Below, in pieces: positions 7,403 through 15,440 of a DNA stretch of 64,000 bases. The notes under the pieces are model-generated. The model was given only the letters and a program-made list of their open reading frames with translations. It was not told the origin of the DNA and ran no database searches. Source of the DNA: Saprospira grandis DSM 2844 (GTDB taxonomy: Bacteria; Bacteroidota; Bacteroidia; Chitinophagales; Saprospiraceae); NCBI RefSeq assembly GCF_000275825.1, contig NZ_JH719942.1, positions 565,600-629,599 on the forward strand, in the 5' to 3' direction. The translations under genes were made by a program, and so were the position numbers. The first letter of the stretch is position 1; each line of letters starts with the position of its first letter.

Positions 7403-9652
7403 CTAAGATTTTAATTGTGCTTGAGTTTGTTTGCGCCAGCTCAACATGAGCTTTTTAGAGAGTTCCTCTGCAAAATTGTGCATTTCTCGCATTTCTTGCA
7501 AAGAGGCAAAGCGCAACTGGTGCATTATGAAAATCATGGTTCCGTTCGATTCGATATAGTGCGTGGGCTGGCTCTCCAAAAAGTCGAGCAAATCTGTATC
7601 AAAAAACTCACGCATATCTTTTTCGCTTGGGCCACGCAAAAGGTAGCGATGCGAAAATTGGGGATGGGATGTAAAATTGACATCCTTATAAACCGATAAT
7701 TGCGCTCCTATTTTAGTGGGGCCTTTTTCGGCCTCCAAAACAAAAAGCGGTGCATTAAAGGGAAGGTGCAAAAGAATAATAGTACTATGATAAGCCTGCG
7801 CATTGAAAAGCGCCCCCTGGGCAAAGGTCAAATCACAACTCTCCCATTCAAAAAAGAGTTGGTAGTTCCCCTTAGCCATATTGAGCTTATACTCAATGGG
7901 CCGAGTCTGGAAAAAACTAAACTGCTTGAGCATATTCACCTCCCAACTCAGTTCGGGCCAAAACTGCCCACTTTTCGCCTCTGCCAATTCGCCCAGAGCC
8001 TGCTGCCTTTTGGTCAGCTGTGGCTTTTTATTTTCGGGCAATACATGCATGGCATTGGGGTGACGCGAAGAGGTTTCATGCGCATCTAAACCAATAATAT
8101 CAAAGTTGAGGTTGGGCAAATCATAGCGTTCTACCTCCTCATTGAGGTATTCCAAAACTGCCGAATCTACCAAACGAGTGTTAGAGAGGTCCAAAATCAA
8201 GAGGTCCTTTTTGTTGGCCGAACGCAGGGTGTTTTTTAGCTGTAAAATATTGATGAAGTTGATGACCCCCTTAATGGCCACATAAATCTGTCCATCGGCC
8301 CGCTCTTCTACCTGAATATCGGGGCGCAAAAGGTAGGCCCAAAACTGCTTAAACCCTAAATTAGATTGGCTATACTGCAAGAAAATAGTTACGGCAAAAC
8401 CAAAGGCAATTCCCCAAAGTAAGCCATTAAAAAGAATCATGAGCAGGGTTGAAATAAGGACCACAAACTGCTCTAATCCTAGACGAAAAGTATCCTTAAA
8501 GATTTTTGGAGAAGCCAGTTTATAGGCTGTAAAAATAAGTAGGGTCGCTAGTGCGGCCAAGGGCACGCCCTTAGCAAAAACGGGCAAAAAGAGCACAAAA
8601 ACAACCAACATCAGGGCCTGAAATAAATTGGCCCATTTGGTTTTGGCCCCATAGTACATAGGCACGGCTGTAATCACGGGCAGGCCACCAACACAGGCCG
8701 AAAAAATACTGCTCAACCCACAGGCAAAGAGATCCTTATTCAGGTTGGTTTGTCTGCCCAAAGGATCAATTTTATCCATGGCCTTAGCCGAAATCACCGT
8801 CTCAATAGACACAATCAGGGTGATGGTCACCACAATCTGCCAAAAGTAAAAATGGTCCCACTTCGAGAAGTCCGGATAGACCACATTTTCCCAAATATTC
8901 TCGGGTAAATTGACCAATAAATCGGGCCCCAAAGCAAAGCTTTGGCCCATGGCCTCCACCGTATGCGGCTCATCCAAATTGAGCACATAAGCCATAATCA
9001 TACTAAAACCAATGACCCAAACTGGGCCCGGAATCATCTGTATCCAACGGTTTTTGGTATAGGCCTGCAAAACCAAAAGGGCCACCGAGCCCAAGGTAAT
9101 CAGCCCCACAATAGGGTTTTGGCGCAAAAAGAGCTCTGGAATCTCCTCCAAGCTCTCCATAGGCGTGAGGGCCCAGCTCTCGGCGCCCAAGGCCACCGGC
9201 ATCTGTTTGCCCAAAATGATCAGCCCAATAGCGCCTAAAACACCATAAATAACCGATCTAGAAAATATATCTCCATAACGGCCCAAACGCAGAAGGCCGA
9301 AGAGCATCAAAAACACTCCAGCTACTACCGTGGCCGCTAAAAAATACCGAAATCCCGCCAGGGCATTGCCATCGCCCAAGAGCTCTATACAACTCAGGGT
9401 AACTACAATCAAACTAGCTGCGGGGCCGTTCATGGTCAATTGGCTACTCCGAAAAAGAGTGGCAATCAACCCACCCATAATAGCCGAAAACAAGCCGGCC
9501 ATGGGCGGAACTCCCGAAGCTAGGGCAATGCCTAGGCAAAGCGGTATGGTGACCATAGCCATACTAAATGCAGCCACTCCATCCTCTTGCCAGGAAGGTT
9601 TGGCTTGCAGCCAGTTGCTACGCCACTTTTGCCTAAATTTTTGTCCTATCAT
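7403..9652 (-). CDS. SulP-family anion transporter with STAS domain and a C-terminal extension
   Basis: The protein has 749 aa from the ATG at 9650-9652. The open frame continues 84 codons upstream, but that part is translated repeat DNA, so I place the start at MIGQKFRQKW. The membrane domain begins with DGVAAFSMAMVTIPLCLGIA and GVPPMAGLFSAIMGG and includes FACGLSSIFSACVGGLP, typical of SulP carriers for sulfate or bicarbonate. A STAS domain follows at about 445-535, with LLILDLSNTRLVDSAVL. The last roughly 200 residues are an extra cytoplasmic domain I do not recognise. Substrate cannot be decided from sequence; no carbonic anhydrase gene is adjacent. It is followed directly by the queuosine precursor transporter. 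Confidence 0.85.
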   Translation of the reverse strand: MIGQKFRQKWRSNWLQAKPSWQEDGVAAFSMAMVTIPLCLGIALASGVPPMAGLFSAIMGGLIATLFRSSQLTMNGPAASLIVVTLSCIELLGDGNALAGFRYFLAATVVAGVFLMLFGLLRLGRYGDIFSRSVIYGVLGAIGLIILGKQMPVALGAESWALTPMESLEEIPELFLRQNPIVGLITLGSVALLVLQAYTKNRWIQMIPGPVWVIGFSMIMAYVLNLDEPHTVEAMGQSFALGPDLLVNLPENIWENVVYPDFSKWDHFYFWQIVVTITLIVSIETVISAKAMDKIDPLGRQTNLNKDLFACGLSSIFSACVGGLPVITAVPMYYGAKTKWANLFQALMLVVFVLFLPVFAKGVPLAALATLLIFTAYKLASPKIFKDTFRLGLEQFVVLISTLLMILFNGLLWGIAFGFAVTIFLQYSQSNLGFKQFWAYLLRPDIQVEERADGQIYVAIKGVINFINILQLKNTLRSANKKDLLILDLSNTRLVDSAVLEYLNEEVERYDLPNLNFDIIGLDAHETSSRHPNAMHVLPENKKPQLTKRQQALGELAEAKSGQFWPELSWEVNMLKQFSFFQTRPIEYKLNMAKGNYQLFFEWESCDLTFAQGALFNAQAYHSTIILLHLPFNAPLFVLEAEKGPTKIGAQLSVYKDVNFTSHPQFSHRYLLRGPSEKDMREFFDTDLLDFLESQPTHYIESNGTMIFIMHQLRFASLQEMREMHNFAEELSKKLMLSWRKQTQAQLKS

Positions 9653-9733
9653 ATCTACTTTCCATACTGCGAATAATGCGGTCTTTGTATCAGTTTGCCT
9701 GTTGCAGACTGCTTGTTCTTCTTTTATTTTTTT

Positions 9734-9869
9734 GGGGCTGCCCCTGCGGCCTACGGCCTTGGGTCGGGCTCTGTCGTGGCTCGCAGGTCTGCTCGGCCCT
9801 GCGCAAAATTTCGCTGCGCTCATTTTGCTGGGTCTGCGGCTTCGCCGCACCACTTTCCATCCCTCAGCC
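9734..9869 (+). repeat. Cloverleaf element, copy 3 (subtype II)
   Basis: Starts GGGGCTGCCCC, ends CCCTCAGCC (GGCTG pairs with CAGCC). The third hairpin is GGT-CT-GCGGC-TTC-GCCGC-ACC. It lies upstream of the SulP gene and faces copy 4. The gap 9653-10182 is filled by these two copies. Confidence 0.85.
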
Positions 9870-10017
9870 AATAGCCGCCGCCCTGCCTCTGGCCCAAAAG
9901 CCAAAATATTATTTGGGCTAACTAGCGCCAGAAAATGCTTGGGCTAAAATAGGGAAAGACTGCCCTACTTCGACGACCGAAGGGAGGAGCAGTCTACAGG
10001 GCGCTTTAGCGCCCGCA

Positions 10018-10177
10018 GGCCTAGCTGCCTGTAGGGGTGCCGCGCAGCGGCAGACCAAGGCGGCAAAGCCGCCGCAGGGCCGAGCAGACCTGCGAGCCCA
10101 GCAAGGACAACAAGCCCTTCAGGGCGCAGTTCGACGACCAAAGGGAGTAACCGCCGCAGCAAAGCTGCGGAGGCCCC
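10018..10177 (-). repeat. Cloverleaf element, copy 4 (subtype I, with inserted module)
   Basis: Contains the core, ends in GGAGGCCCC on the minus-strand 5' side, and carries an extra module with TTCGACGACCAAAGGGAGTA between the core and the 5' hairpin. A second copy of that module lies just outside at 9968-9990. It sits directly downstream of the RsbU-like gene. Confidence 0.75.
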
Positions 10178-10182
10178 AAGAA

Positions 10183-11811
10183 TTACTCAAAAATATTGTA
10201 CTTAATCATCAGTACGACATTCTGATCAATTTTGCGTTTATACGAGTGTTCATCCATTAGTTTACGGACCAAATGAATGCCCAATCCTCCAATTTCGCGT
10301 TCTTCAATAGACTTGCTCAAGTCGGGCGGTGTTTTTTGGAAAGGGTTAAAGGGCAGGCCACGGTCCGAAATTTCGAGTAATAGCTTACCGGCTTGCAACT
10401 CTATTTTGATGTCGATGAGTTGGAGGCGGTCTTCATCCTCAAAGCCATACTTAATAATATTAGATAATAGTTCATCGAGGACAATATTGACCTTGAGCAT
10501 AACGGGCATAGGAATGCGGTGCTCATGGGCAAACTCCTCAAAGATAATCATGGCGCGTTGGACCTCAGAGATTTCGTTCTTGATACAGAACTCCTTATCG
10601 TAGGTGGCCACAGCTTGGCCCTTACCTAAGAAACTCAGGGCGATAGCGGTAATATCATCAAACTGTTCTCGTTCTCCCTTAAAGATTTGGGTAGCTTGCA
10701 CGATTCGTTCTACGGTAGGTTGTGCTTCTTCATCTGGATATTGTTTGAGGAGTTGTTGCAGGCGTTCGTCTGAGAATAGTTCATTGGCTTCATTGTGGGC
10801 CTCTGTAATTCCGTCGGTATAGGCAAAAACCAGATCATCGGTTTTGAGTTCTATGGTTGATTCTCGATAAACGAGGCCTTCCATAGCGGCCAAAACGGGG
10901 CCATGCAATTTGCTCAGGCGTTCGAGTTCGCCATTGGCTCGGCGGATATAAGTGGGGTTATGTCCTGCATTAGAATAAATAAACTGCCCAGTTTGCACAT
11001 CGAGAATACCCATAAAGAGGGTCACGAACATAGACTTTGGGTTATCCTTGGCCATTTCGGTATTCACATAAGTGAGAATACTAGCGGTAGATTGCTCTGT
11101 ACTTGCTCTTGATTTGAGTAGGGTTTTACAGACGGCCATCATGAGGGCGGCGGGTACTCCTTTACCCGAAACGTCTCCGACGACAATAGCGAGGTGGCGA
11201 TCATCGAGGAAATAAAAATCGTAGAAATCTCCACCTACTTCTCGGGCGGGGATAAGTTGGGCGAAGACCTCAATTTCGTCTTTATGGGGAAAGGCTGGAA
11301 AAGTCAATGGCAGCATACTGAGTTGGATATCACGGGCTACATTGAGCTCATTTTCCATTCGTGCTTTAGCCAAAGTGGCCTTACGAAGATTTTCTGAAGA
11401 CTCGAGTAATTCTTGGGCTAGTTCCTCCTTAGTTTTGAGGTCGAGGATATTAGAGGCGGCGCGAAATTTCTCTTCAAAATCTTCTCTGAGGCGAAAATGC
11501 TTAATCAGCAAGAGTTCGCTACTCTTATTGGTGGGTTGGATTTCGTCAAAGAAGGCGGCCAAGAGGCGTTCTTCTTTGGCGGATCTTTGCACCTGAACGC
11601 TGAGTGTAATTTTTTCTCCATCGCCTTTGAGCTGCACCTCTACCTCTTGGGGGTAGGGTAATTTGCGCAAATAGGAAGAGATAGAATTACTTAGGGTAGT
11701 CACTGTAATAGCGTCTACAGTTAGCAACTCTGCCACGCTAAAGACTTTATGTCTGAAGTGGTAAATATCTTCTATGGCTTGTATTCGAATATGGCTAGTG
11801 TGCAAGAACAT
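10183..11811 (-). CDS. RsbU-like PP2C phosphatase fused to a C-terminal RsbW-like ATPase domain
   Basis: The protein has 542 aa. Residues 1-110 may be a degenerate HATPase-like region. A coiled segment (about 125-165) precedes a SpoIIE/PP2C domain (about 175-395) with metal-binding motifs EVGGDFYD (D195), GDVSGKGVP (D213) and FDDITAIAL. The last 140 residues form a GHKL ATPase domain with the N-box LDELLSNIIKYGF and the glycine box GGLGIHLVRKLMDE, as in anti-sigma kinases. One chain thus holds the activities that Bacillus splits between RsbU (dephosphorylates RsbV) and RsbW (kinase). It is the last gene of the stressosome operon, 7 bp after the RsbX-like gene. The final target is unknown, as no sigma factor gene is adjacent. 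Confidence 0.87.
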   Translation of the reverse strand: MFLHTSHIRIQAIEDIYHFRHKVFSVAELLTVDAITVTTLSNSISSYLRKLPYPQEVEVQLKGDGEKITLSVQVQRSAKEERLLAAFFDEIQPTNKSSELLLIKHFRLREDFEEKFRAASNILDLKTKEELAQELLESSENLRKATLAKARMENELNVARDIQLSMLPLTFPAFPHKDEIEVFAQLIPAREVGGDFYDFYFLDDRHLAIVVGDVSGKGVPAALMMAVCKTLLKSRASTEQSTASILTYVNTEMAKDNPKSMFVTLFMGILDVQTGQFIYSNAGHNPTYIRRANGELERLSKLHGPVLAAMEGLVYRESTIELKTDDLVFAYTDGITEAHNEANELFSDERLQQLLKQYPDEEAQPTVERIVQATQIFKGEREQFDDITAIALSFLGKGQAVATYDKEFCIKNEISEVQRAMIIFEEFAHEHRIPMPVMLKVNIVLDELLSNIIKYGFEDEDRLQLIDIKIELQAGKLLLEISDRGLPFNPFQKTPPDLSKSIEEREIGGLGIHLVRKLMDEHSYKRKIDQNVVLMIKYNIFE

Positions 11812-11818
11812 AAGCAGG

Positions 11819-12421
11819 TTATTTCAGGAGGTTAAGGTAGACTATAGAAAGATCATCATAGCTACGTCCATAGTTTTCGATAATATCTGATAAGAGTTCG
11901 GCTGTTCCTCTGAGGGGCCAACTCTTACGGTAAAGGGGGCGTCCTTTGATACCATCTGAATACATCATCAGGGCATATCCTGGTTGCAATTGATGCTCAG
12001 TGATTTGGAACTGCCGGGCTCTTTGGCCCAGCACGCCATCCTTAGACACCAGCAATTGTTCTTGTTGGTGTTCGAGAATTCGGACCACGACATTGCCCAG
12101 TCCGATATACTCTAAGCGGCCATCTTCATGCAGGCGGCAAACGGCTAGGGCTGCGCCTCGGCTTGCTTCAAAGTGGCGATGTGCTTTTTGGAGCAATTCG
12201 TCTAGCGGAAGATAGTGATATTTTTTCAGATAGGCTTTTAGCTTATCTGACATTTCTGCGGCTTTTGGGCCATGGCCGAGGCTATCGATTAGGGCTAGGA
12301 AGATAGAATTTTCTTCTCTGTGGAGCAGTACTGCATCTCCACAGCACTGCTCTCCTCGGCAATTTCGCCAAGAATAGTGCAACTGGAAATATTCGTCCTC
12401 ATATCGTCTGACCCAACTCAT
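11819..12421 (-). CDS. RsbX-like PP2C-family phosphatase
   Basis: A 200-aa single SpoIIE/PP2C domain. It has CCGDAVLL, LALIDSLGHGPKA and the C-terminal YDDLSIVYL motif, which are metal-coordinating blocks of the family. Its size matches RsbX, the phosphatase that resets the stressosome by dephosphorylating RsbR and RsbS. The start ATG overlaps the rsbT stop codon in an ATGA arrangement, so translation was coupled to rsbT. Because rsbT is broken upstream by an IS, expression of this gene may now depend on read-through or on a promoter in the IS. The function is inferred from domain and operon position. Confidence 0.82.
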   Translation of the reverse strand: MSWVRRYEDEYFQLHYSWRNCRGEQCCGDAVLLHREENSIFLALIDSLGHGPKAAEMSDKLKAYLKKYHYLPLDELLQKAHRHFEASRGAALAVCRLHEDGRLEYIGLGNVVVRILEHQQEQLLVSKDGVLGQRARQFQITEHQLQPGYALMMYSDGIKGRPLYRKSWPLRGTAELLSDIIENYGRSYDDLSIVYLNLLK

Positions 12422-12636
12422 GATTTATAAATTACGATACTCACCTCGGTTCCCTTACCGAACTCGCTTTTGATGTTAAATTCATCCATCATTCGGCGAA
12501 CGCCAGGAAGGCCAAGGCCTAGGGTTCCGGAGGTACTAAAACTATCTTGCAGAGCGGTTTCAATATCTTCAATTCCTGGTCCTTGATCGATGGCGACCAC
12601 TCTAACGCCTAAGCGGGGGTAAGTTAACTTTTCTAT

Positions 12637-13567
12637 GAGCTTGTTTAAATTTTTTAGTCAGCAGCTAGACTAAGGCAAAAAAAAATGCTGCAAAGCGCTT
12701 ATTATTGTTGATTACGACAAAAACAAAAAAAGGCTTTGCAACATGGTTGTGAATTTATCAAAAGAATTTATTACGGAAAAAATATTAGCATTTTTTCCCG
12801 AAAAAAAATTGGCTCGAAAAACCAAAGCGCCTCTGTGGCAAATTGTTAAAGCGATAATTTATAGGCTTAAAACAGGTTGTCAGTGGAGAGAATTACCGAT
12901 ACAATCTTTTTTTGTACGAAGTTCTAATTTGCTGGCAAACAGTATATTACTACTTCAATAGCTGGTCCGAGTCTGGTATTTGGCAAAAAGTGTGGATCCA
13001 ATTTCTAGCCCATGAAAAATCTTGTTTAGATTTATCTAGTATACAGCTTGACGGAAGTCATACCCCAGCGAAAAGAGGGGGCGAAGCTGTGGGTTATCAG
13101 GGCCGAAAAAAGTCCAAAACCACAAATGCTCTCTTTCTCACAGATAAAAATGGGCTGCCAATCGCTATGTCTCCGCCTTTTGCGGGAAACCATAATGATT
13201 TGTTTGAAATCGAGAGTCATTTCCAAAAAATGCTTGCCGATCTGCAGCTTTCAGACATCTCTCCTGATGGTTTATTTATGAATGCTGATGCAGGGTTTGA
13301 TAGCAAAAAACTTAGAGAAAACTGCCAAAAAATGGGCATTATCCCTAATATTGACCACAACAAAAGAAATAGAAAAAAAGCTTATTATCAAGATATTATA
13401 GATGAGGAACTTTACAAAGAACGCTTTTCTGTTGAGCGAACTAACGCATGGATTGACGCATTCAAAATTTTACTCATTCGTTTTGAAAGAAAAGCCGACA
13501 ACTGGGCGAGTCTACACTATTTAGCCTTTATACTTATTTTCCTAAAACGAAATTTTTAAACAAACTC
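12637..13567 (+). mobile_element. IS5-family insertion sequence (IS427/IS1031-like), 931 bp
   Basis: The ends are 13-bp inverted repeats, GAGCTTGTTTAAA at 12637 and GAGTTTGTTTAAA on the other strand ending at 13567, with one mismatch. They are flanked by a 3-bp direct repeat, TAT (12634-12636 and 13568-13570). The surrounding TCTAT is shared on both sides, so a 5-bp duplication cannot be excluded. The element holds a two-frame transposase and lies antisense to the rsb operon. The AT-rich bases and codon use differ from the neighbouring genes, consistent with recent arrival. Confidence 0.9.
12743..13559 (+). CDS. IS5-family transposase, two frames joined by a -1 frameshift
   Basis: The first frame (12743-12961) encodes the N-terminal part, with WQIVKAIIYRLKTGCQWREL. 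The second frame (stop 13557-13559) continues with WQTVYYYFNSWSESG and the DDE core: IQLDGSHTPAKRGGE, FMNADAGFDS and VERTNAWIDAFKILLIRFER. The frames overlap at seven T residues (12907-12913), where a -1 slip reads TTT TTT TTG TAC and joins the two parts at the expected place. This is the usual layout of the IS427/IS1031 group of IS5. If slippage works, the fused product is about 270 aa and the element may still be active. Confidence 0.88.
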
Positions 13568-13749
13568 TATATTAAAATAGCCTTCTTTGGCATACTTCAA
13601 AATATTATAGCCTAGTTCAGACACAGAAGTACTCAGCTTAGCTACAGCAATAGTAGGAAAGCCTAGATCCTTGAGCAAATTGCTTGTTTTATGGATCGTG
13701 AGATGTAGGTCCATCTCTGTACGAATATGTTGTCTAAAAACGAGTTCCA

Positions 13750-14109
13750 TTATAACTTAGATAAGTATTCTAGGGCCAATTTAAGATCTGCCTCTACGGC
13801 TAGGGCATCAAAGGAAATGTCTAGACCGACAATAGTGGCGGTTAGACCGGGAGAGAGTCCACAAAGTACAGGGACCAGACCTACAATTTTGAGCGTTCGC
13901 ATCAGTTGCAATAGACTTTCTAATTCTTCTGCATCGATGAGCTCCAAACCAGAGAGGTCAAAAGCTACCCCCTTGTAGTTTTGTCCTTGGATCTGATTAA
14001 AGAGACGGTCTTTTAAGGCATTGAGCGCTGGAGCCGTTAGCTCATATTGAATGGGAACAATCAGCTTGTCCTCTGAGCGCTGTACTGGTATTCTATGGAG
14101 TTGTTCCAT
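13750..14109 (-). CDS. rsbS: RsbS-like STAS protein lacking the usual phosphoserine
   Basis: A 119-aa single STAS domain: LIVPIQYELT at the start, AFDLSGLELIDA in the middle and VPVLCGLSPGLTATIVGLDI later align by eye with Bacillus RsbS. RsbS is the structural core of the stressosome that holds RsbT until it is phosphorylated on Ser59 (sequence MIDSFIA). Here the aligned residue is Ala60 (LIDAEEL), so the normal phosphoacceptor is missing. The gene lies between the globin-RsbR and rsbT with single-base overlaps, as in standard RST modules. Identity rests on order, length and fold; the missing Ser means switching would have to differ. Confidence 0.85.
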   Translation of the reverse strand: MEQLHRIPVQRSEDKLIVPIQYELTAPALNALKDRLFNQIQGQNYKGVAFDLSGLELIDAEELESLLQLMRTLKIVGLVPVLCGLSPGLTATIVGLDISFDALAVEADLKLALEYLSKL

Positions 14110-14985
14110 CTATTTTTTAATTTGTCGAAGTTCTAAGCCAGTTAATTTATAGGCCTCATTTAGAGCGGCCTGCATGGTTCCCTCCGTGATAATTTCGTCA
14201 ATTTGCACCCCTAGTTCTACAATAGTTTGGGCTACTGCAGGCGAAATTCCAGATATAATACAGTCACAGCCCATCAGGCGAGAAGCTTTAGTCATTTTAA
14301 TAAGGTGGTTGGCCACGGCGGTATCTACTACAGCAATTCCGCTAATGTCTAAGATAAAGACTTTAGCGGCCATTTGCCCCACCTTATCGAGCATTCTGCT
14401 CATGAGCTCCTGAGCACGTTTAGAGTCAATAATCCCCACCAAAGGCAGCAATAAAATATGCTTGGCAATTTGGGCCACTGGGGTAGACATTTCTCGCAAA
14501 GCTTCATTTTGCTTCTCTAGGCGGTTCTTCATAATTTTGTTGTAGGTATCTACAACAATATAAACATCCATAGAGACTCGTCGGTGATAGGCAGTAGACA
14601 AAGCCACGGTATGCACTCCCAAAGCATTAAATTCGTCTTCAAAGAGTTTATTGAGTATCATGACGGCATCATAATACATATCTAAGGGCAGGCCGATGCG
14701 GGCATGCACCTCGCCTATTCGCACTCGTTTATTCAAGTAGGCGTCATCTAGATCATCTTTCCAGAAAGATCGCCAATGCTCTACTTGCAACTGCTTAACC
14801 TTAGCGACATAATCTTCAGAGTGAAAGTAATCCTTAAACTTTGGGAACAGATAAAGGTGCTCATATAACTTATCAATGATAGCTGGAAGGCGGTCTAGCA
14901 TCTGTTTTGAGGCAGTTTGCAAAAGCGCCAACTGCTCATCTTGGATAAAGAAGCGGTTTTTTAAATTGGAGGCGGTAAGTGACAT
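14110..14985 (-). CDS. rsbR: RsbR paralogue with an N-terminal globin sensor domain
   Basis: The protein has 291 aa. Residues about 10-155 look like a globin/protoglobin sensor: YLFPKFKDYF, QVEHWRSFWKDD and RIGEVHARIGLP, where H94 is the likely haem-binding proximal histidine. Residues about 170-285 form the STAS domain that assembles into the stressosome core. By alignment to Bacillus RsbR, S188 (GIIDSKRA) matches Thr171 and T222 (AVVDTAVANH) matches Thr205, the two RsbT target sites, with the same spacing of 34. The gene directly abuts rsbS. A haem-bound gas or redox signal is the natural inference; some RsbR globin domains do not bind haem, so this needs testing. Confidence 0.88.
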   Translation of the reverse strand: MSLTASNLKNRFFIQDEQLALLQTASKQMLDRLPAIIDKLYEHLYLFPKFKDYFHSEDYVAKVKQLQVEHWRSFWKDDLDDAYLNKRVRIGEVHARIGLPLDMYYDAVMILNKLFEDEFNALGVHTVALSTAYHRRVSMDVYIVVDTYNKIMKNRLEKQNEALREMSTPVAQIAKHILLLPLVGIIDSKRAQELMSRMLDKVGQMAAKVFILDISGIAVVDTAVANHLIKMTKASRLMGCDCIISGISPAVAQTIVELGVQIDEIITEGTMQAALNEAYKLTGLELRQIKK

Positions 14986-15046
14986 TTATAATGGAATTTA
15001 TTCTTGGGGCTCATGGGAAAGGAGTTGGGCTCCTATTTATTCTCCC

Positions 15047-15379
15047 TTAAGCGAATGCAGCCAAGGCTGCATCTAGGTCAGGCTGTACATCCATGATGCT
15101 GCTAAAGCCCGACATATCGAGGATCTCTGTAACTACCTCATTGGCATTACAAATTTTGAGTGAGCCTCCTAGGCCCAACATTTTTTTGGCTGTAGCCAAA
15201 AATACACGTAGGCCTGCACTACTTACAAATTTGGTTTGGTTCAAATTGAAGATCACTTTGCTATGTGCATTGATATGTTTGTTAATTTCGGTCTCGGCAA
15301 AGCTGGCGGTTCCTGTATCTAGGCTGCCTTCAAAGCTAAGGACCAAAATGTCATTTTTTGTGGTAACGTGAACTTGCAT
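15047..15379 (-). CDS. RsbV/SpoIIAA-like anti-sigma factor antagonist
   Basis: A 110-aa STAS protein. The segment NLNQTKFVSSAGLRVFL carries the conserved phosphorylatable serine just before AGL (S54), as in RsbV. Such proteins bind and neutralise an anti-sigma kinase when unphosphorylated. The fused RsbU-HATPase protein at the end of the same cluster provides both a matching phosphatase and a kinase domain. It is the first gene of the rsb cluster, 61 bp upstream of globin-rsbR. The 61-bp gap could hold a separate ribosome entry but shows no hairpin terminator. Confidence 0.87.
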   Translation of the reverse strand: MQVHVTTKNDILVLSFEGSLDTGTASFAETEINKHINAHSKVIFNLNQTKFVSSAGLRVFLATAKKMLGLGGSLKICNANEVVTEILDMSGFSSIMDVQPDLDAALAAFA

Positions 15380-15440
15380 AATTTCTATTGTCTATTAAAC
15401 GAATGTACGGTTATCTTTTCTTTAAGTTGGTGATCCCTGA

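Larger units (their letters stand above)
12418..13750 (-). pseudogene. rsbT: rsbT-like serine kinase gene split by an IS element
   Basis: The 5' half (13750 down to 13568) encodes 61 residues with the N-box SELGYNILKYA. The 3' half (12633 down to 12418) encodes 71 residues with DQGPGIED and LGLGLPGVRRMMDEF. Removing 12634-13567 (IS plus one TAT target copy) restores one frame of 132 aa, reading FNIEKLTYPRL across the junction; RsbT of Bacillus has 133 aa. RsbT phosphorylates RsbR and RsbS and, once released, activates RsbU. The IS adds a stop right after residue 63 of the 5' half, so no full kinase can be made. The start overlaps the rsbS stop as TAATG. The split and the restored frame are seen directly; loss of activity is inferred. 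Confidence 0.93.

Noticed and set aside
9653-9904. N-terminal extension of the SulP frame (84 codons)
   Set aside because: It translates the GC-rich repeat element and has no conserved transporter sequence; an ATG at 9650-9652 starts the real protein.
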